DNA of 15,555 nucleotides. It comes from Methanothrix harundinacea. Its GTDB lineage: Archaea; Halobacteriota; Methanosarcinia; Methanotrichales; Methanotrichaceae. The stretch covers positions 1 through 15,555 of the forward strand of contig DAQG01000106.1 in the NCBI GenBank assembly GCA_002502785.1, read 5' to 3'. This document shows, piece by piece, positions 5,689 through 14,314 of this stretch (its first letter is position 1; every line of letters begins with the position of its first letter). A model generated the notes under the pieces. The model saw nothing but the letters and a program-made list of their open reading frames with translations, did no database searches and was not told where the DNA came from. The translations under genes were made by a program, and so were the position numbers.

Positions 5689-8600
5689 ATGCAGGCGTCT
5701 AGAAATGATATTTGGATAAATATATTTCGTTTAGTTGCGGTGGTGCTCCTTTTGCTGGGGCATGCACAAGGCACCACCATCAGCGTTAGCCCGGGCTCCG
5801 TCCTCCAAACCGCTGTCGACGCAGCGATGCCAGGTGACATAATCGAGGTCGAAAGCGGAATCTATCGCAAGAACTTGGTGGTGGACAAGAACATAACGCT
5901 GAAGGGGTTGGATACCGGATCTGGAAAGCCCGTCATAGACGCAGGCGGCGTCGGAAGCGCCATAACCCTCTCGGCCGACGGCGCGACAATAGTGGGTTTT
6001 GAGGTCAGAAACTCGGGCGATCGGCCTGATGATGCCGGTATTAGGGTTAAATCGATGAGCAACACCATCTGGAATAACGAGATCAGATCGAACGGTGGGT
6101 GCGGAATCAGGCTTGAAAGATCTTGCGGCAACAAGATATCAAAAAACATCGTATACCAGAACAAAAAGCACGGCATCTCTCTTGACGAGGCGAGCCGAAA
6201 CGAGATCAGAAAAAACGAGGCGAGAGAGAACGAGCTGTGTGGCATTGGTCTTTGGAACTCGAGCTGTGAGAACGTTGTATCAAGCAACGATCTAACATAC
6301 AACCATATCGGCCTATTTCTCTGGAACGCCAGCGACGAGAATAACATATCCAAAAACAACGCCATCAGCAACTACAACGGCTTTCAGGCCTACAGATCCA
6401 GCAGAAACGTCGTCACCCAAAACAACATATCTCACAACAAAAATTACGGCGCAGGTTTCGCCTTTTCCCACCAAAACGAGATGGCAGAAAACAACGTCAA
6501 CTACAACAAAAACCGTGGCGTAATTTTGATCTCCTCCCTTCAGAACAGAATGAGAAACAATCGAATGGAGAAAAACCTGTACAACTTCGGTGCCGGCGGC
6601 GAGAACGATATCGATGGCACAAACCTGGTGGACGGAAAGCCCATCTTCTACCTCGTAAATAGATCCGACGTCGTCATCGATTCCTCCTCTGGGGCCGGAA
6701 CCGTCTACTGTATCGATTGCAATAACATAACAATAAAAGGTCTCAACTTAAAAAATAATAGCTGCGGCATTTATCTTTACAGTACCACAGGCTCGAAGCT
6801 TGAGAATAACCGGATCAGCGCAAACGAGAACGGCATAAACCTCGTAAATTCTTCTCGAAATACCCTAAAAGAAAACAATGTCACAAAGAACGAAGCTGAT
6901 GGGATCGGCCTCGTCGCCTCCCATTACAACTACATCAACGGGAGCGTCGTCTGCGAGAACGATAATGGGATCAGACTTCGCTATTCAGAAAACAACACCC
7001 TCCGGGAGATCGAGGTGAGCCGTAACCGTCGGGAAGGGATCAGCCTTCTGAACTCGTCCAATAACGAGATCGCAGAAAATGGTGTCGAAGAGAACGAGAA
7101 CGGGATATCCCTATACAGCTCTCCCCAAAATGCCGTCGAAGAGAACGTCGCGATGGGCAACCAGAAGAACGGGATAATCCTGGAGGATTCGGGCCGAAAC
7201 CTCATCAGAGAGAACGAAGTCGAAAACAATCGATGGGGGATCTTCTCGCGAAAGTCTCCTGAGAGCGTCATCACCGGAAACGATGCCAGAGAAAACCGTT
7301 ACGGCATTTACCTATCCACATCGAGCAACGCCAAGATGAGGGGCAACCTGATGGCAAACAACCGGTACAACTTCTTCGCCGAGGGAGAAAACGACATCGA
7401 TTCCTCCAACACGGTCGACGGAAAGGAGGTTTGCTACCTCGTGAACGTCTCAGGCGCGGTCCTGGGTCCGGCCGACAACGCGGGAACCGTTTACTGCATA
7501 AACTGCGATAACGTCACGGTAAAGGACCTCAACCTAAAAAATAATATTTACGGGATTTACTTCCAAAACACCAGCAACTCGAGGGCTGAAGGAAACCTGG
7601 TAAACGGGTGCTGGAACGGCATCTTCCTGCAGGAGTCTTCTTACAACGCCGTCTTGGATAACAACTTCAGCGGAAACGAAAACGGTGCCTTCCTCGATCG
7701 TTCAAGCTACAACGATCTCAAACTCAATGATGTCGTCAACAATTCCTACGGGATCGTCTTGAGATCCTCCGAAAATAACAACGTCACCAAAAACCTGGTC
7801 AGCCTCAGCTTCGTGGGCATCGACTTTGAAAACTCCAGCGACGACAACATCGTCGAAGGCAACAACGTCACGAAAAATGGGGTCGGGATACATCTCAACT
7901 CCTCAAGCGAGAACACCATCTCGGGTAACGACGCCAACGAAAGCGAGTACATCAGCATTTATCTTGTCAGAAATTCGAGCGGAAACGTCATCAAGTACAA
8001 CAGCGCCTCCGAAAGCTGGATTGGAGTCCGTCTGAACCAGTCGTATGGAAACGTCCTGATGGCCAACAACGCGAGCTTGAACCAGGCGGGCATCTATCTT
8101 TTGAACTCCTCTCAGAACAACCTTACGAAGAACATCGCCAACGACAACTATCAGGACGGAATTCGAGTCATAGATTCCTCGTGGAACACCTTCACCTACA
8201 ACAAGGCCGCAGGAAACCGGATCGGCATAAGCCTAGCCCCCTCGACAAAGAACGAGATGAGATACAACCTTATGTGGAATAACGATTACAACTTCCGCGC
8301 CGAGGGTGAAAACGAGATCGACGCGACCAACCTCGTGAACGGAAAGCCGATCTGCTATCTCGTCAACGTCTCGGACATAACCGTGGATTCGACCATCGAT
8401 GCGGGCATGGTATACTGTCTCAACTGCTATAACGTAACTATAAAGGGTCTGAACCTGACAGACAACTTCTATGGAATCTCTTTTCAGAACACCACCCGCT
8501 CGAGGATCGAGGGGAACCTGGTTAGCAGAAACGGGGACGGCATCCGCTTGAACAGCTCCCCGAGCAACACCATCTCTTGGAACATGGTCGAAGATAACGA

Positions 8601-11600
8601 TCGCGGAATAAGCCTTGACGGATCGGACGGATGCGCCATCAACGCCAACGAGGTCCGCCACAACCGTCGGGCAGTCCAAGTCAAAAACTCCAGCGACAAT
8701 ACCGTCTCGGGCAATTTGGTCAAGGAAAACGATGGCGTCGGCATTCATCTCGATAATTCCAGTAACAACACCGTATCAGAAAACGCCGCCGCCTACAACC
8801 AGGGTGGAATAGTCCTCGATCGCTCCTCTCAAAACACCCTTTCTGGCAATAACGCCAGTGACAACGAGAGGGGCATTTATCTGAACCTGTCGGGCGATAA
8901 CAAACTCAGGGCCAACCTGATGTCGGGGAAAGGATTCAACTTCGCTGTAAACGGTCTCAACCTCCCGGATCTCAAAAACGATATCGACTATTCCAATCTC
9001 GTCGACGGAAAGCCCCTATGCTACCTGGTGGACTCTTCAGACGAGATCGTGGACTCATCCTTCAATGTAGGATCTGTCTTCTGCGTCAACTGCACAAACG
9101 TCACGATAAAAGACCTTAACCTCAGCGGCTGCGGTGACGGGATCTACCTCTTCAAGACGAACGGCTCGAGGATAGAGAACAACAGCCTCCAAGATAACGT
9201 CCGCGGAATTCACCTCAACCAGTCCTCAAACAACACCATTTCGGTCAACATTGCCAGCGGCAATGACTACGGCATAATTCTCAGCAATTCTCAGCACAAC
9301 CTCATCAGGGACAATCAGATCGGGGACGACAACATTTACGGGATCTGGCTCTCCGAGTCGGAGAATAACAGGCTTCGGCAGAATGCGATGTGGGGCAACC
9401 GCTACAACTTTTATGCCGACGGCGATAATGAGATAGACGCCACCAATCGAGCGGATGAAAAACCGATCATTTACCTGGTGGACGTCTCCGACAAGGTTGT
9501 CGATTCTTCGGCTCAAGCAAGCTCAGTCTACTGCTTTGACTGTGATAACGTCACCGTGAAGGATCTCACTTTTGAAAAGAACGTATTCGGAGTTTATTTC
9601 CACAACACCACAAACTCGAGGGCGGAAAACAACCTAATCAGAGATAACAAGGAAGGGATACTTCTAGAAGGTTCGAGAAACAACATCGTCACGGGCAACG
9701 ATCTCAGCAAAAATGATGGCGACGGTATAATGTTTATCGAATCCGAGGGCAACATCGTCACAAACAACACGGCCGGAAGAAACCTGGGCGACGGCATCAA
9801 CCTCTCCAGGTCCAGCAACAACACCGTCAGCGCCAATGAGGTCCTGGAAAACGAGATGGCAGGAATCAGCCTTTCGGCCTCCACCCAAAACGTCGTAACC
9901 GCCAACGTCGTCCGATACAACGAAATCGGACTGGCTCTGAATTTCTCCGACAAAAATAGACTCAGAAACAATCTTATGTCCGGGAACGTGTACGACTTCT
10001 CCGCAGAAGGGATCAACAGCTCGGACTTCGATAACGACGTGGATTCGTCCAACCTGGTCGGCGAAAAGGCGATCCACTACCTAGTAGAAGCGGCAAACGA
10101 GATCCTGGACGACTCCTCCGATGTCGGCACCGTTTACTGCATCAACTGCTCCAACGTCACCCTGGAGGGGCTGACCATCGAAAACAACGGCAACGGGATC
10201 TATTTCTACAACACCGTTGAATCAGCGATAAAAGATTGCAGGATAACTGGAAATCGCGTGGGGATTCATCTTGTGAACTCCTCTCACAACGTGATCTCAG
10301 CGAACTTGGCCAACAAGAACGGCTTTGGAGCAGTGCTCGAAAAATCCCTATTCAACGAAATCTCGACCAACAATTTCCTCGAAAACCTGCAAGATGGAAT
10401 CATGCTCTACGATTCCTACTACAATTCGATATCGTTGAACAACGCCAGCAATAACAACGGCAGCGGGATCTTCCTGGACCCCTCCAACGACAACAACCTC
10501 ACAACCAACCGACTTATCGACAACGGAGCGTATCGGGTCAACTTCGACGCCGGAAGCGACGATAACAATCTGAGAGGCAACGCCTGGGATGGGCCGTCGG
10601 AAGCTCCAGGAGATAGAACATCTCCCGATACAAGACCTTCCTCAGGCGGAGGAGGTGGCGGAGGCGCTATTTATCCTCCACCCAAAGAGCCTGGTGAGCC
10701 CACCTATCCCGATTACGGCGCTCTTGTAGAGGACGCTAAAAGAAGCCTGACGAGTGGGCTGATCGCTTTCGATCCGGTGCGAGAGATGCTGGTTGGCGAT
10801 ACCTACCGAGTCGAAGCCAGAATATCGATTAGCGAGTCTGCGGAGGTTCTGACCGATGGGTTCTCAGAAGGGGAGGTCCCTGAAGTTGAGGAGATTCCCG
10901 TGAGCACCTTCATGAAGGTCCGCCTTACGGGGACGGCTTTCGATGTCACTCCCATGACCGAGGAGCGGCAGCTCATAACGAGGGAAGGGCACAGATCCTG
11001 GCTTTGGGACGTGATCCCTCGGGAAAGTGGAACCCACGAGCTGACCCTCTGCGCTGACGCAGAGATAACCCTGCCCGGCCTGGAACCAATACCGGTGGAT
11101 ACACGAGTCTTTTCAAGCCAGATCGTGGTGACGGCGAGAAAGGTCCCACTGACGGAAAAGGCCGAAAATTTCCTGGCGGGTAGCTGGGAGTTCATCGTCG
11201 GGACCATCATCCTCGGATCCGGCCTATCCAAATGGCTTATTGACCGGATAAGAGCCAGGCCCCGAAGAAACGGAAGAAAGCCCTCCGAGGCCGATCTGAT
11301 AGAGACCGACCTGGTGACCACCGATCAAGCCGTGATCGGTCGAAGGGGTCTCGAAGGATCTGAGGAAGGCCAGCCGGATCTTGGCACCGAGGAGGAGATC
11401 GACTTTGCGGCCCTGGAAGAGGCGGTAATGGGTCATAGAGATCTCAAAGGGCCTGAGGAAGGCCAACCGGATCTTGGCATCGAGGAGGAGGAGATCGACT
11501 TTGCGGCCCTGGAAGAGGCAGCGATAGGTCATAGAGATCTCAAAGGGCCTGAGGAAGGCCAACCGGATCTTGGCATCGAGGAGGAGGAGATCGACTTTGC

Positions 11601-12234
11601 AGCCCTGGAAGAGGCGGTGATAGGTCATAGAGATCTCAAAGGGCCTGAGGAACGCCAGCCGGATCTTGGCACCGAGGCAGAGAGGGTTGAAGCCGATCGA
11701 GAAAAGAAGGCGGTGGCCAGAGAAGATCTGGAGAGAATAGGAGGAGAAGCTCCCGGAATAGCCGTTGATCGCGAAGAGAGGGTTCCTGGCGAAATCCAGG
11801 TCGAAGCGGATGAAAAGGTCCGTTTAGATGAAGAAAAGGGAGAAATATCCACCTCGATGAGGATGAAAGATGAAAAGACGGTGGCCGTCTCGAGAAGACC
11901 GCCCAAAGGAAGAAAAATGGCCTATACTGTGATCAAAGGGGACCAGACAGAGAAGAAAGAGGCTGAGAGGATAATAAGCGAGGAAGATAAATATTCAGAG
12001 ATGGAAGAATTGCCGGAAAAGGCTGAAAGACAAATGGATTCAGATCAAAAATTGGATAAGAGATCCGAAAGAGATGATAAAACAGATATATCTAATGAAA
12101 CGGAAGAGATTGCAGGAAAAACGCAGATAAGTAATGCAAACCCTAGAAGAAAGAGAAGAAAAAGGTACAACGCGGAAAATAGATCGAATGAGGATAGAAA
12201 ATTCAGAAAAAGATCAAAGAAGGATCTGATCTGA
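5689..12234 (+). CDS. Giant NosD-type right-handed beta-helix surface protein with Ig-like domain, membrane helix and repetitive cytoplasmic tail
   Basis: About 2181 residues. A signal peptide (residues 1-30, core LVAVVLLLLG) leads into a NosD-like start (VDAAMPGDIIEVESGIY). Residues about 90-1640 are parallel beta-helix coils of 23 residues (pattern NxIsxNxxxxNxxGIxLxxSSx), rich in Asn and in N-glycosylation sequons. Six inserts of exactly 39 residues interrupt the coils, each containing DGKPxxYLV and ending in CxxC (first Cys at 341, 603, 910, 1132, 1282, 1484). Seven glycines (1653-1659) and a Pro-rich linker precede an Ig-like domain (about 1685-1820), a membrane helix (about 1833-1853) and, after the basic RARPRRNGRKP, a cytoplasmic tail of about 325 residues with 3.6 copies of a 32-residue acidic repeat and a Lys/Arg-rich end. 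Beta-helix proteins of this type often bind polysaccharide or act in adhesion; the actual role is unknown. TTG 5680 is an alternative start. Confidence 0.88.
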   Translation: MQASRNDIWINIFRLVAVVLLLLGHAQGTTISVSPGSVLQTAVDAAMPGDIIEVESGIYRKNLVVDKNITLKGLDTGSGKPVIDAGGVGSAITLSADGATIVGFEVRNSGDRPDDAGIRVKSMSNTIWNNEIRSNGGCGIRLERSCGNKISKNIVYQNKKHGISLDEASRNEIRKNEARENELCGIGLWNSSCENVVSSNDLTYNHIGLFLWNASDENNISKNNAISNYNGFQAYRSSRNVVTQNNISHNKNYGAGFAFSHQNEMAENNVNYNKNRGVILISSLQNRMRNNRMEKNLYNFGAGGENDIDGTNLVDGKPIFYLVNRSDVVIDSSSGAGTVYCIDCNNITIKGLNLKNNSCGIYLYSTTGSKLENNRISANENGINLVNSSRNTLKENNVTKNEADGIGLVASHYNYINGSVVCENDNGIRLRYSENNTLREIEVSRNRREGISLLNSSNNEIAENGVEENENGISLYSSPQNAVEENVAMGNQKNGIILEDSGRNLIRENEVENNRWGIFSRKSPESVITGNDARENRYGIYLSTSSNAKMRGNLMANNRYNFFAEGENDIDSSNTVDGKEVCYLVNVSGAVLGPADNAGTVYCINCDNVTVKDLNLKNNIYGIYFQNTSNSRAEGNLVNGCWNGIFLQESSYNAVLDNNFSGNENGAFLDRSSYNDLKLNDVVNNSYGIVLRSSENNNVTKNLVSLSFVGIDFENSSDDNIVEGNNVTKNGVGIHLNSSSENTISGNDANESEYISIYLVRNSSGNVIKYNSASESWIGVRLNQSYGNVLMANNASLNQAGIYLLNSSQNNLTKNIANDNYQDGIRVIDSSWNTFTYNKAAGNRIGISLAPSTKNEMRYNLMWNNDYNFRAEGENEIDATNLVNGKPICYLVNVSDITVDSTIDAGMVYCLNCYNVTIKGLNLTDNFYGISFQNTTRSRIEGNLVSRNGDGIRLNSSPSNTISWNMVEDNDRGISLDGSDGCAINANEVRHNRRAVQVKNSSDNTVSGNLVKENDGVGIHLDNSSNNTVSENAAAYNQGGIVLDRSSQNTLSGNNASDNERGIYLNLSGDNKLRANLMSGKGFNFAVNGLNLPDLKNDIDYSNLVDGKPLCYLVDSSDEIVDSSFNVGSVFCVNCTNVTIKDLNLSGCGDGIYLFKTNGSRIENNSLQDNVRGIHLNQSSNNTISVNIASGNDYGIILSNSQHNLIRDNQIGDDNIYGIWLSESENNRLRQNAMWGNRYNFYADGDNEIDATNRADEKPIIYLVDVSDKVVDSSAQASSVYCFDCDNVTVKDLTFEKNVFGVYFHNTTNSRAENNLIRDNKEGILLEGSRNNIVTGNDLSKNDGDGIMFIESEGNIVTNNTAGRNLGDGINLSRSSNNTVSANEVLENEMAGISLSASTQNVVTANVVRYNEIGLALNFSDKNRLRNNLMSGNVYDFSAEGINSSDFDNDVDSSNLVGEKAIHYLVEAANEILDDSSDVGTVYCINCSNVTLEGLTIENNGNGIYFYNTVESAIKDCRITGNRVGIHLVNSSHNVISANLANKNGFGAVLEKSLFNEISTNNFLENLQDGIMLYDSYYNSISLNNASNNNGSGIFLDPSNDNNLTTNRLIDNGAYRVNFDAGSDDNNLRGNAWDGPSEAPGDRTSPDTRPSSGGGGGGGAIYPPPKEPGEPTYPDYGALVEDAKRSLTSGLIAFDPVREMLVGDTYRVEARISISESAEVLTDGFSEGEVPEVEEIPVSTFMKVRLTGTAFDVTPMTEERQLITREGHRSWLWDVIPRESGTHELTLCADAEITLPGLEPIPVDTRVFSSQIVVTARKVPLTEKAENFLAGSWEFIVGTIILGSGLSKWLIDRIRARPRRNGRKPSEADLIETDLVTTDQAVIGRRGLEGSEEGQPDLGTEEEIDFAALEEAVMGHRDLKGPEEGQPDLGIEEEEIDFAALEEAAIGHRDLKGPEEGQPDLGIEEEEIDFAALEEAVIGHRDLKGPEERQPDLGTEAERVEADREKKAVAREDLERIGGEAPGIAVDREERVPGEIQVEADEKVRLDEEKGEISTSMRMKDEKTVAVSRRPPKGRKMAYTVIKGDQTEKKEAERIISEEDKYSEMEELPEKAERQMDSDQKLDKRSERDDKTDISNETEEIAGKTQISNANPRRKRRKRYNAENRSNEDRKFRKRSKKDLI
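6604..6720 (+). repeat. Beta-helix insert 1 with CxxC (117 bp)
   Basis: First of six in-frame inserts of exactly 39 residues, from NDID to CIDC. It carries VDGKPIFYLV in the middle and ends with Cys341-Ile-Asp-Cys344. It is preceded by the coil-end motif YNFGAGGE and followed by a regular coil (NITIKGLNLKNN). Confidence 0.85.
7390..7506 (+). repeat. Beta-helix insert 2 with CxxC (117 bp)
   Basis: Same 39-residue insert: starts NDID, contains VDGKEVCYLV, ends Cys603-Ile-Asn-Cys606. It is preceded by YNFFAEGE. An additional Cys precedes YLV, as in copies 3 and 4. Confidence 0.85.
8311..8427 (+). repeat. Beta-helix insert 3 with CxxC (117 bp)
   Basis: Same 39-residue insert: starts NEID, contains VNGKPICYLV, ends Cys910-Leu-Asn-Cys913. 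It is preceded by YNFRAEGE. Confidence 0.85.
8977..9093 (+). repeat. Beta-helix insert 4 with CxxC (117 bp)
   Basis: Same 39-residue insert: starts NDID, contains VDGKPLCYLV, ends Cys1132-Val-Asn-Cys1135. The preceding coil end is extended (FNFAVNGLNLPDLK), a short extra loop shared only with copy 6. Confidence 0.85.
9427..9543 (+). repeat. Beta-helix insert 5 with CxxC (117 bp)
   Basis: Same 39-residue insert: starts NEID, contains ADEKPIIYLV, ends Cys1282-Phe-Asp-Cys1285. It is preceded by YNFYADGD. The central DGKP is degenerate here, but the CxxC is kept. Confidence 0.85.
10033..10149 (+). repeat. Beta-helix insert 6 with CxxC (117 bp)
   Basis: Same 39-residue insert: starts NDVD, contains VGEKAIHYLV, ends Cys1484-Ile-Asn-Cys1487. 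It is the most diverged copy. It is preceded by the extended YDFSAEGINSSDFD. Confidence 0.85.
11338..11682 (+). repeat. Tandem repeat of about 96 bp in the cytoplasmic tail
   Basis: Units begin at 11338 (93 bp), 11431 (96 bp), 11527 (96 bp) and 11623 (about 60 bp, incomplete). Units 2 and 3 differ at only 3 of 96 positions, so the expansion is recent. Each unit encodes the order GHRDLKGPEEGQPDLG then EEEEIDFAALEEA, an acidic, probably helical segment. All units stay in frame with the beta-helix gene. Confidence 0.9.
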
Positions 12235-12313
12235 GAGAAGGAGCCAATCATAGGTTCCGATCCCCGAAATTACATGTTACCAAAAGAGTATTTTGAAAAT
12301 TATCGCTGCATTG
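12235..12313. terminator. Short convergent intergenic region with possible bidirectional termination
   Basis: These 79 bases separate the 3' ends of two large convergent genes. They are AT-rich. The segment around 12289-12302 has T runs on one strand (ttttgaaaatta) and, read from the other strand, ataattttcaaaatactctttt. Termination of both transcripts here is plausible but not proven. Confidence 0.35.
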
Positions 12314-14269
12314 TTACGAGAGCTCGCATATCTCCTCGCATGTTATGTCAGCCGGATATTCAGTATAGTTGAACCCCCATTCCGGCGGCTGCCATCCGGG
12401 CTCAGGTATCTCGCGCTCGAACTCGCCGACCTCGACGACTGAGCTTGCATAAACCGAACTCATTCCCGACCCGTCGACGGCGCTTGCATCAACCTGGACT
12501 CGGTTCACGAACCTTCCGCTCCACAGGGCCTGGGCCCTGTAATTTATCGTCCTCGTCTCTTTCGGCCCAAGATCGATTAGGTTCCATGTGACGACGCCGT
12601 TCTCACTCGATGCAAACTCGGGCGCCGCCTCCATTATCACCATGCCTTCGGGAAGAGTATCGGTCACAGCGGCTGCCAATGCACCCTCGCCGACGTTCTC
12701 GATCGTTATGGAATAGAGGGCGACGTTTGTCTCGTTCTGGTCGATTCTGCCAGTCTTATCCACCGTGACGATGTCTTCTGAGGGGCAGCACCTCAGCCAA
12801 TCGATCTCGACGGCTGAGAAGTTATCGGCCCTAGCCCAGTTGCCGTTGTAGCCTCCCTCGGCCTCGACCTGGTTTACGATCTCATCGTCGCGGTAGCCGG
12901 TCAGGTTCAGCACCAGACCTATCTCGAACTTGTCGCCGATGGCAAGATGAGTCAAAGTCCAGGTGGCCCGGCCCTCGACCAGCTCCGAAGGCCGGAGGGT
13001 CGAGTTGACGAATACGGCCCCCGGCGGGAAGAGGTCTTTGACGATCACGGGCCCGAGAGACTGGCTGCCGTCGTTCTCCATGATTATGGTGTAGCTTGCA
13101 AGCGGTGAGGCGCCGCTTGCGGGATAGACCATCTCGCCCTCCTTGATCAGGCTCAGATGAGGCCGGTCGTATTTTGGCACGCCTTCGAAAAGGATGCGCC
13201 GCTGGATCGAGTAGGTCCCCTCGTACTGCTCGTCAAAATCAAACTCGTCCTTCAGAACGGCCCTGAACCTAGCCTTGCCTGTGAAGTTCGCCTCGGTATC
13301 CATCTCGTTGAGGCCGAGGAGAACAGTCTCTTTATCAAGACGATCGGCACCGGTGTACTCCTCGCCGATGAAGCTTGTGTTCGTGGCCCGTGACCATAAG
13401 CCCTCCTTCCATTTCATGGAGGAGTTGACGGCGAAGCCGTCGGTTAGATTCGTCTCGACCCCGCCGCTTGCAACCCTCAGGTCCTTGGCGATGTAGCTCG
13501 TCTCGGTCCTGATCAGCTCGTCAGACTCGTACGACCCGGCCCCCGATTCGTAGCTCCTCTGGCTCGATCCGACCCTTTTGTCGACGGCGACGAGACCCTC
13601 TCCTAACGCGGACTTCTCAGACCCGATCCCAGAGCCGTACTCGTCCATCTTCTCGAGAACCCTGAAGCTGCCCGTGTAATCTTCGCGAGACTCGAAGATC
13701 GATCCCGATTTTGGCGCCGCGCCCGCATCTTTCTTCAAAAAGCCGATGTGTCCCATGCCGTCGAACTCGGACTCGACCTCCATCACCGACTCGTTCTTGT
13801 CGAGCATCATCCGGCTCTCCCGGTCGATCGAGGTGGCGTACCGGTAGGATTCGATCATGGAGGTTCCTGTTATCCTGTTCTTGGCCCTTGCCTCCTCGGT
13901 CCATCTGGAGCTGTAGTTCACGGTCCTGTTGTTGTAAAGGCCGAGGGTTGTAGGAGCGTAGGTCGCGGAGACGTCTTTGTTCATTGAGATCGACTTGTTC
14001 ACTGTCCGGACCGTCACCAGATCCTCACCATCGTAAGCGCCCGAGCCGTGCTCGCGGGTCTCAAGCTCGGTTCCCGGCTCGCCGAGGACTGTGACGATGG
14101 CCGAATCTGAGTACTCCCGCTTCATGTTCTCGGATATCGCGTAGATCATGTTCTTGATGACGAAGGGGTCGAGGGTGGTCGAGTAGTCGTCGGCAACGTT
14201 CACAAATCCTTCTCCTGCAGCCCTCGATGCCATCTCGAACTCGAACTCCTGCCTTGGGACCTTGACCAC
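12314..14269 (-). CDS. C-terminal part of a DUF11-repeat surface protein, separated from its N-terminal part by an in-frame TGA
   Basis: The open frame after the stop at 14315-14317 encodes 651 residues if counted from GTG 14269. It has no signal peptide, and the frame is open without interruption back to the TGA, so this is almost certainly the continuation of the upstream frame and not a separate gene. Residues 1-60 finish the interrupted DUF11-like repeat (VKVPRQ, GEGFVNVADDYST). About 70-360 is a Ser/Thr- and charge-rich region beginning GSGAYD, similar in style to the N-terminal part of the 393-residue secreted protein. Two further DUF11-like repeats follow (about 369-485 with DLFPPGAVF and 499-612 with DTLPEGM). 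The tail is Trp/Pro-rich (PEPGWQPPEWG) and ends in CEEICELS without a membrane anchor. If translated alone it would lack an export signal; GTG 14269 has no clear ribosome binding site. Confidence 0.75.
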   Translation of the reverse strand: MVKVPRQEFEFEMASRAAGEGFVNVADDYSTTLDPFVIKNMIYAISENMKREYSDSAIVTVLGEPGTELETREHGSGAYDGEDLVTVRTVNKSISMNKDVSATYAPTTLGLYNNRTVNYSSRWTEEARAKNRITGTSMIESYRYATSIDRESRMMLDKNESVMEVESEFDGMGHIGFLKKDAGAAPKSGSIFESREDYTGSFRVLEKMDEYGSGIGSEKSALGEGLVAVDKRVGSSQRSYESGAGSYESDELIRTETSYIAKDLRVASGGVETNLTDGFAVNSSMKWKEGLWSRATNTSFIGEEYTGADRLDKETVLLGLNEMDTEANFTGKARFRAVLKDEFDFDEQYEGTYSIQRRILFEGVPKYDRPHLSLIKEGEMVYPASGASPLASYTIIMENDGSQSLGPVIVKDLFPPGAVFVNSTLRPSELVEGRATWTLTHLAIGDKFEIGLVLNLTGYRDDEIVNQVEAEGGYNGNWARADNFSAVEIDWLRCCPSEDIVTVDKTGRIDQNETNVALYSITIENVGEGALAAAVTDTLPEGMVIMEAAPEFASSENGVVTWNLIDLGPKETRTINYRAQALWSGRFVNRVQVDASAVDGSGMSSVYASSVVEVGEFEREIPEPGWQPPEWGFNYTEYPADITCEEICELS

Positions 14270-14314
14270 CAGGACGACCTTGACACAGTCTCCCGGCTCC
14301 AGAAGGTCGATCTG

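Noticed and set aside
8233..8748. 171-codon open frame on the - strand inside the beta-helix gene, and similar ones at 9226-9516 and 9594-10077
   Set aside because: The repetitive Asn/Ser-rich coding strand produces Val/Asp-rich antisense frames. They repeat with the coil period and have no independent features.
6604..10149. CRISPR-like array in the repeat-rich DNA
   Set aside because: The repeats are in-frame protein repeats with diverged DNA sequence, spaced 450-921 bases apart, without uniform spacers or cas genes.
11338..11682. The 96-bp repeats as an assembly duplication only
   Set aside because: The units have distinct substitutions and one is 93 bp, so they are not simple copies of one read region. 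Copy number could still be wrong.
12314..14269. The 651-residue frame as an independent gene starting at GTG 14269
   Set aside because: It begins in the middle of a DUF11-like repeat, lacks a signal peptide and ribosome binding site, and the same frame is open back to the TGA and beyond it.
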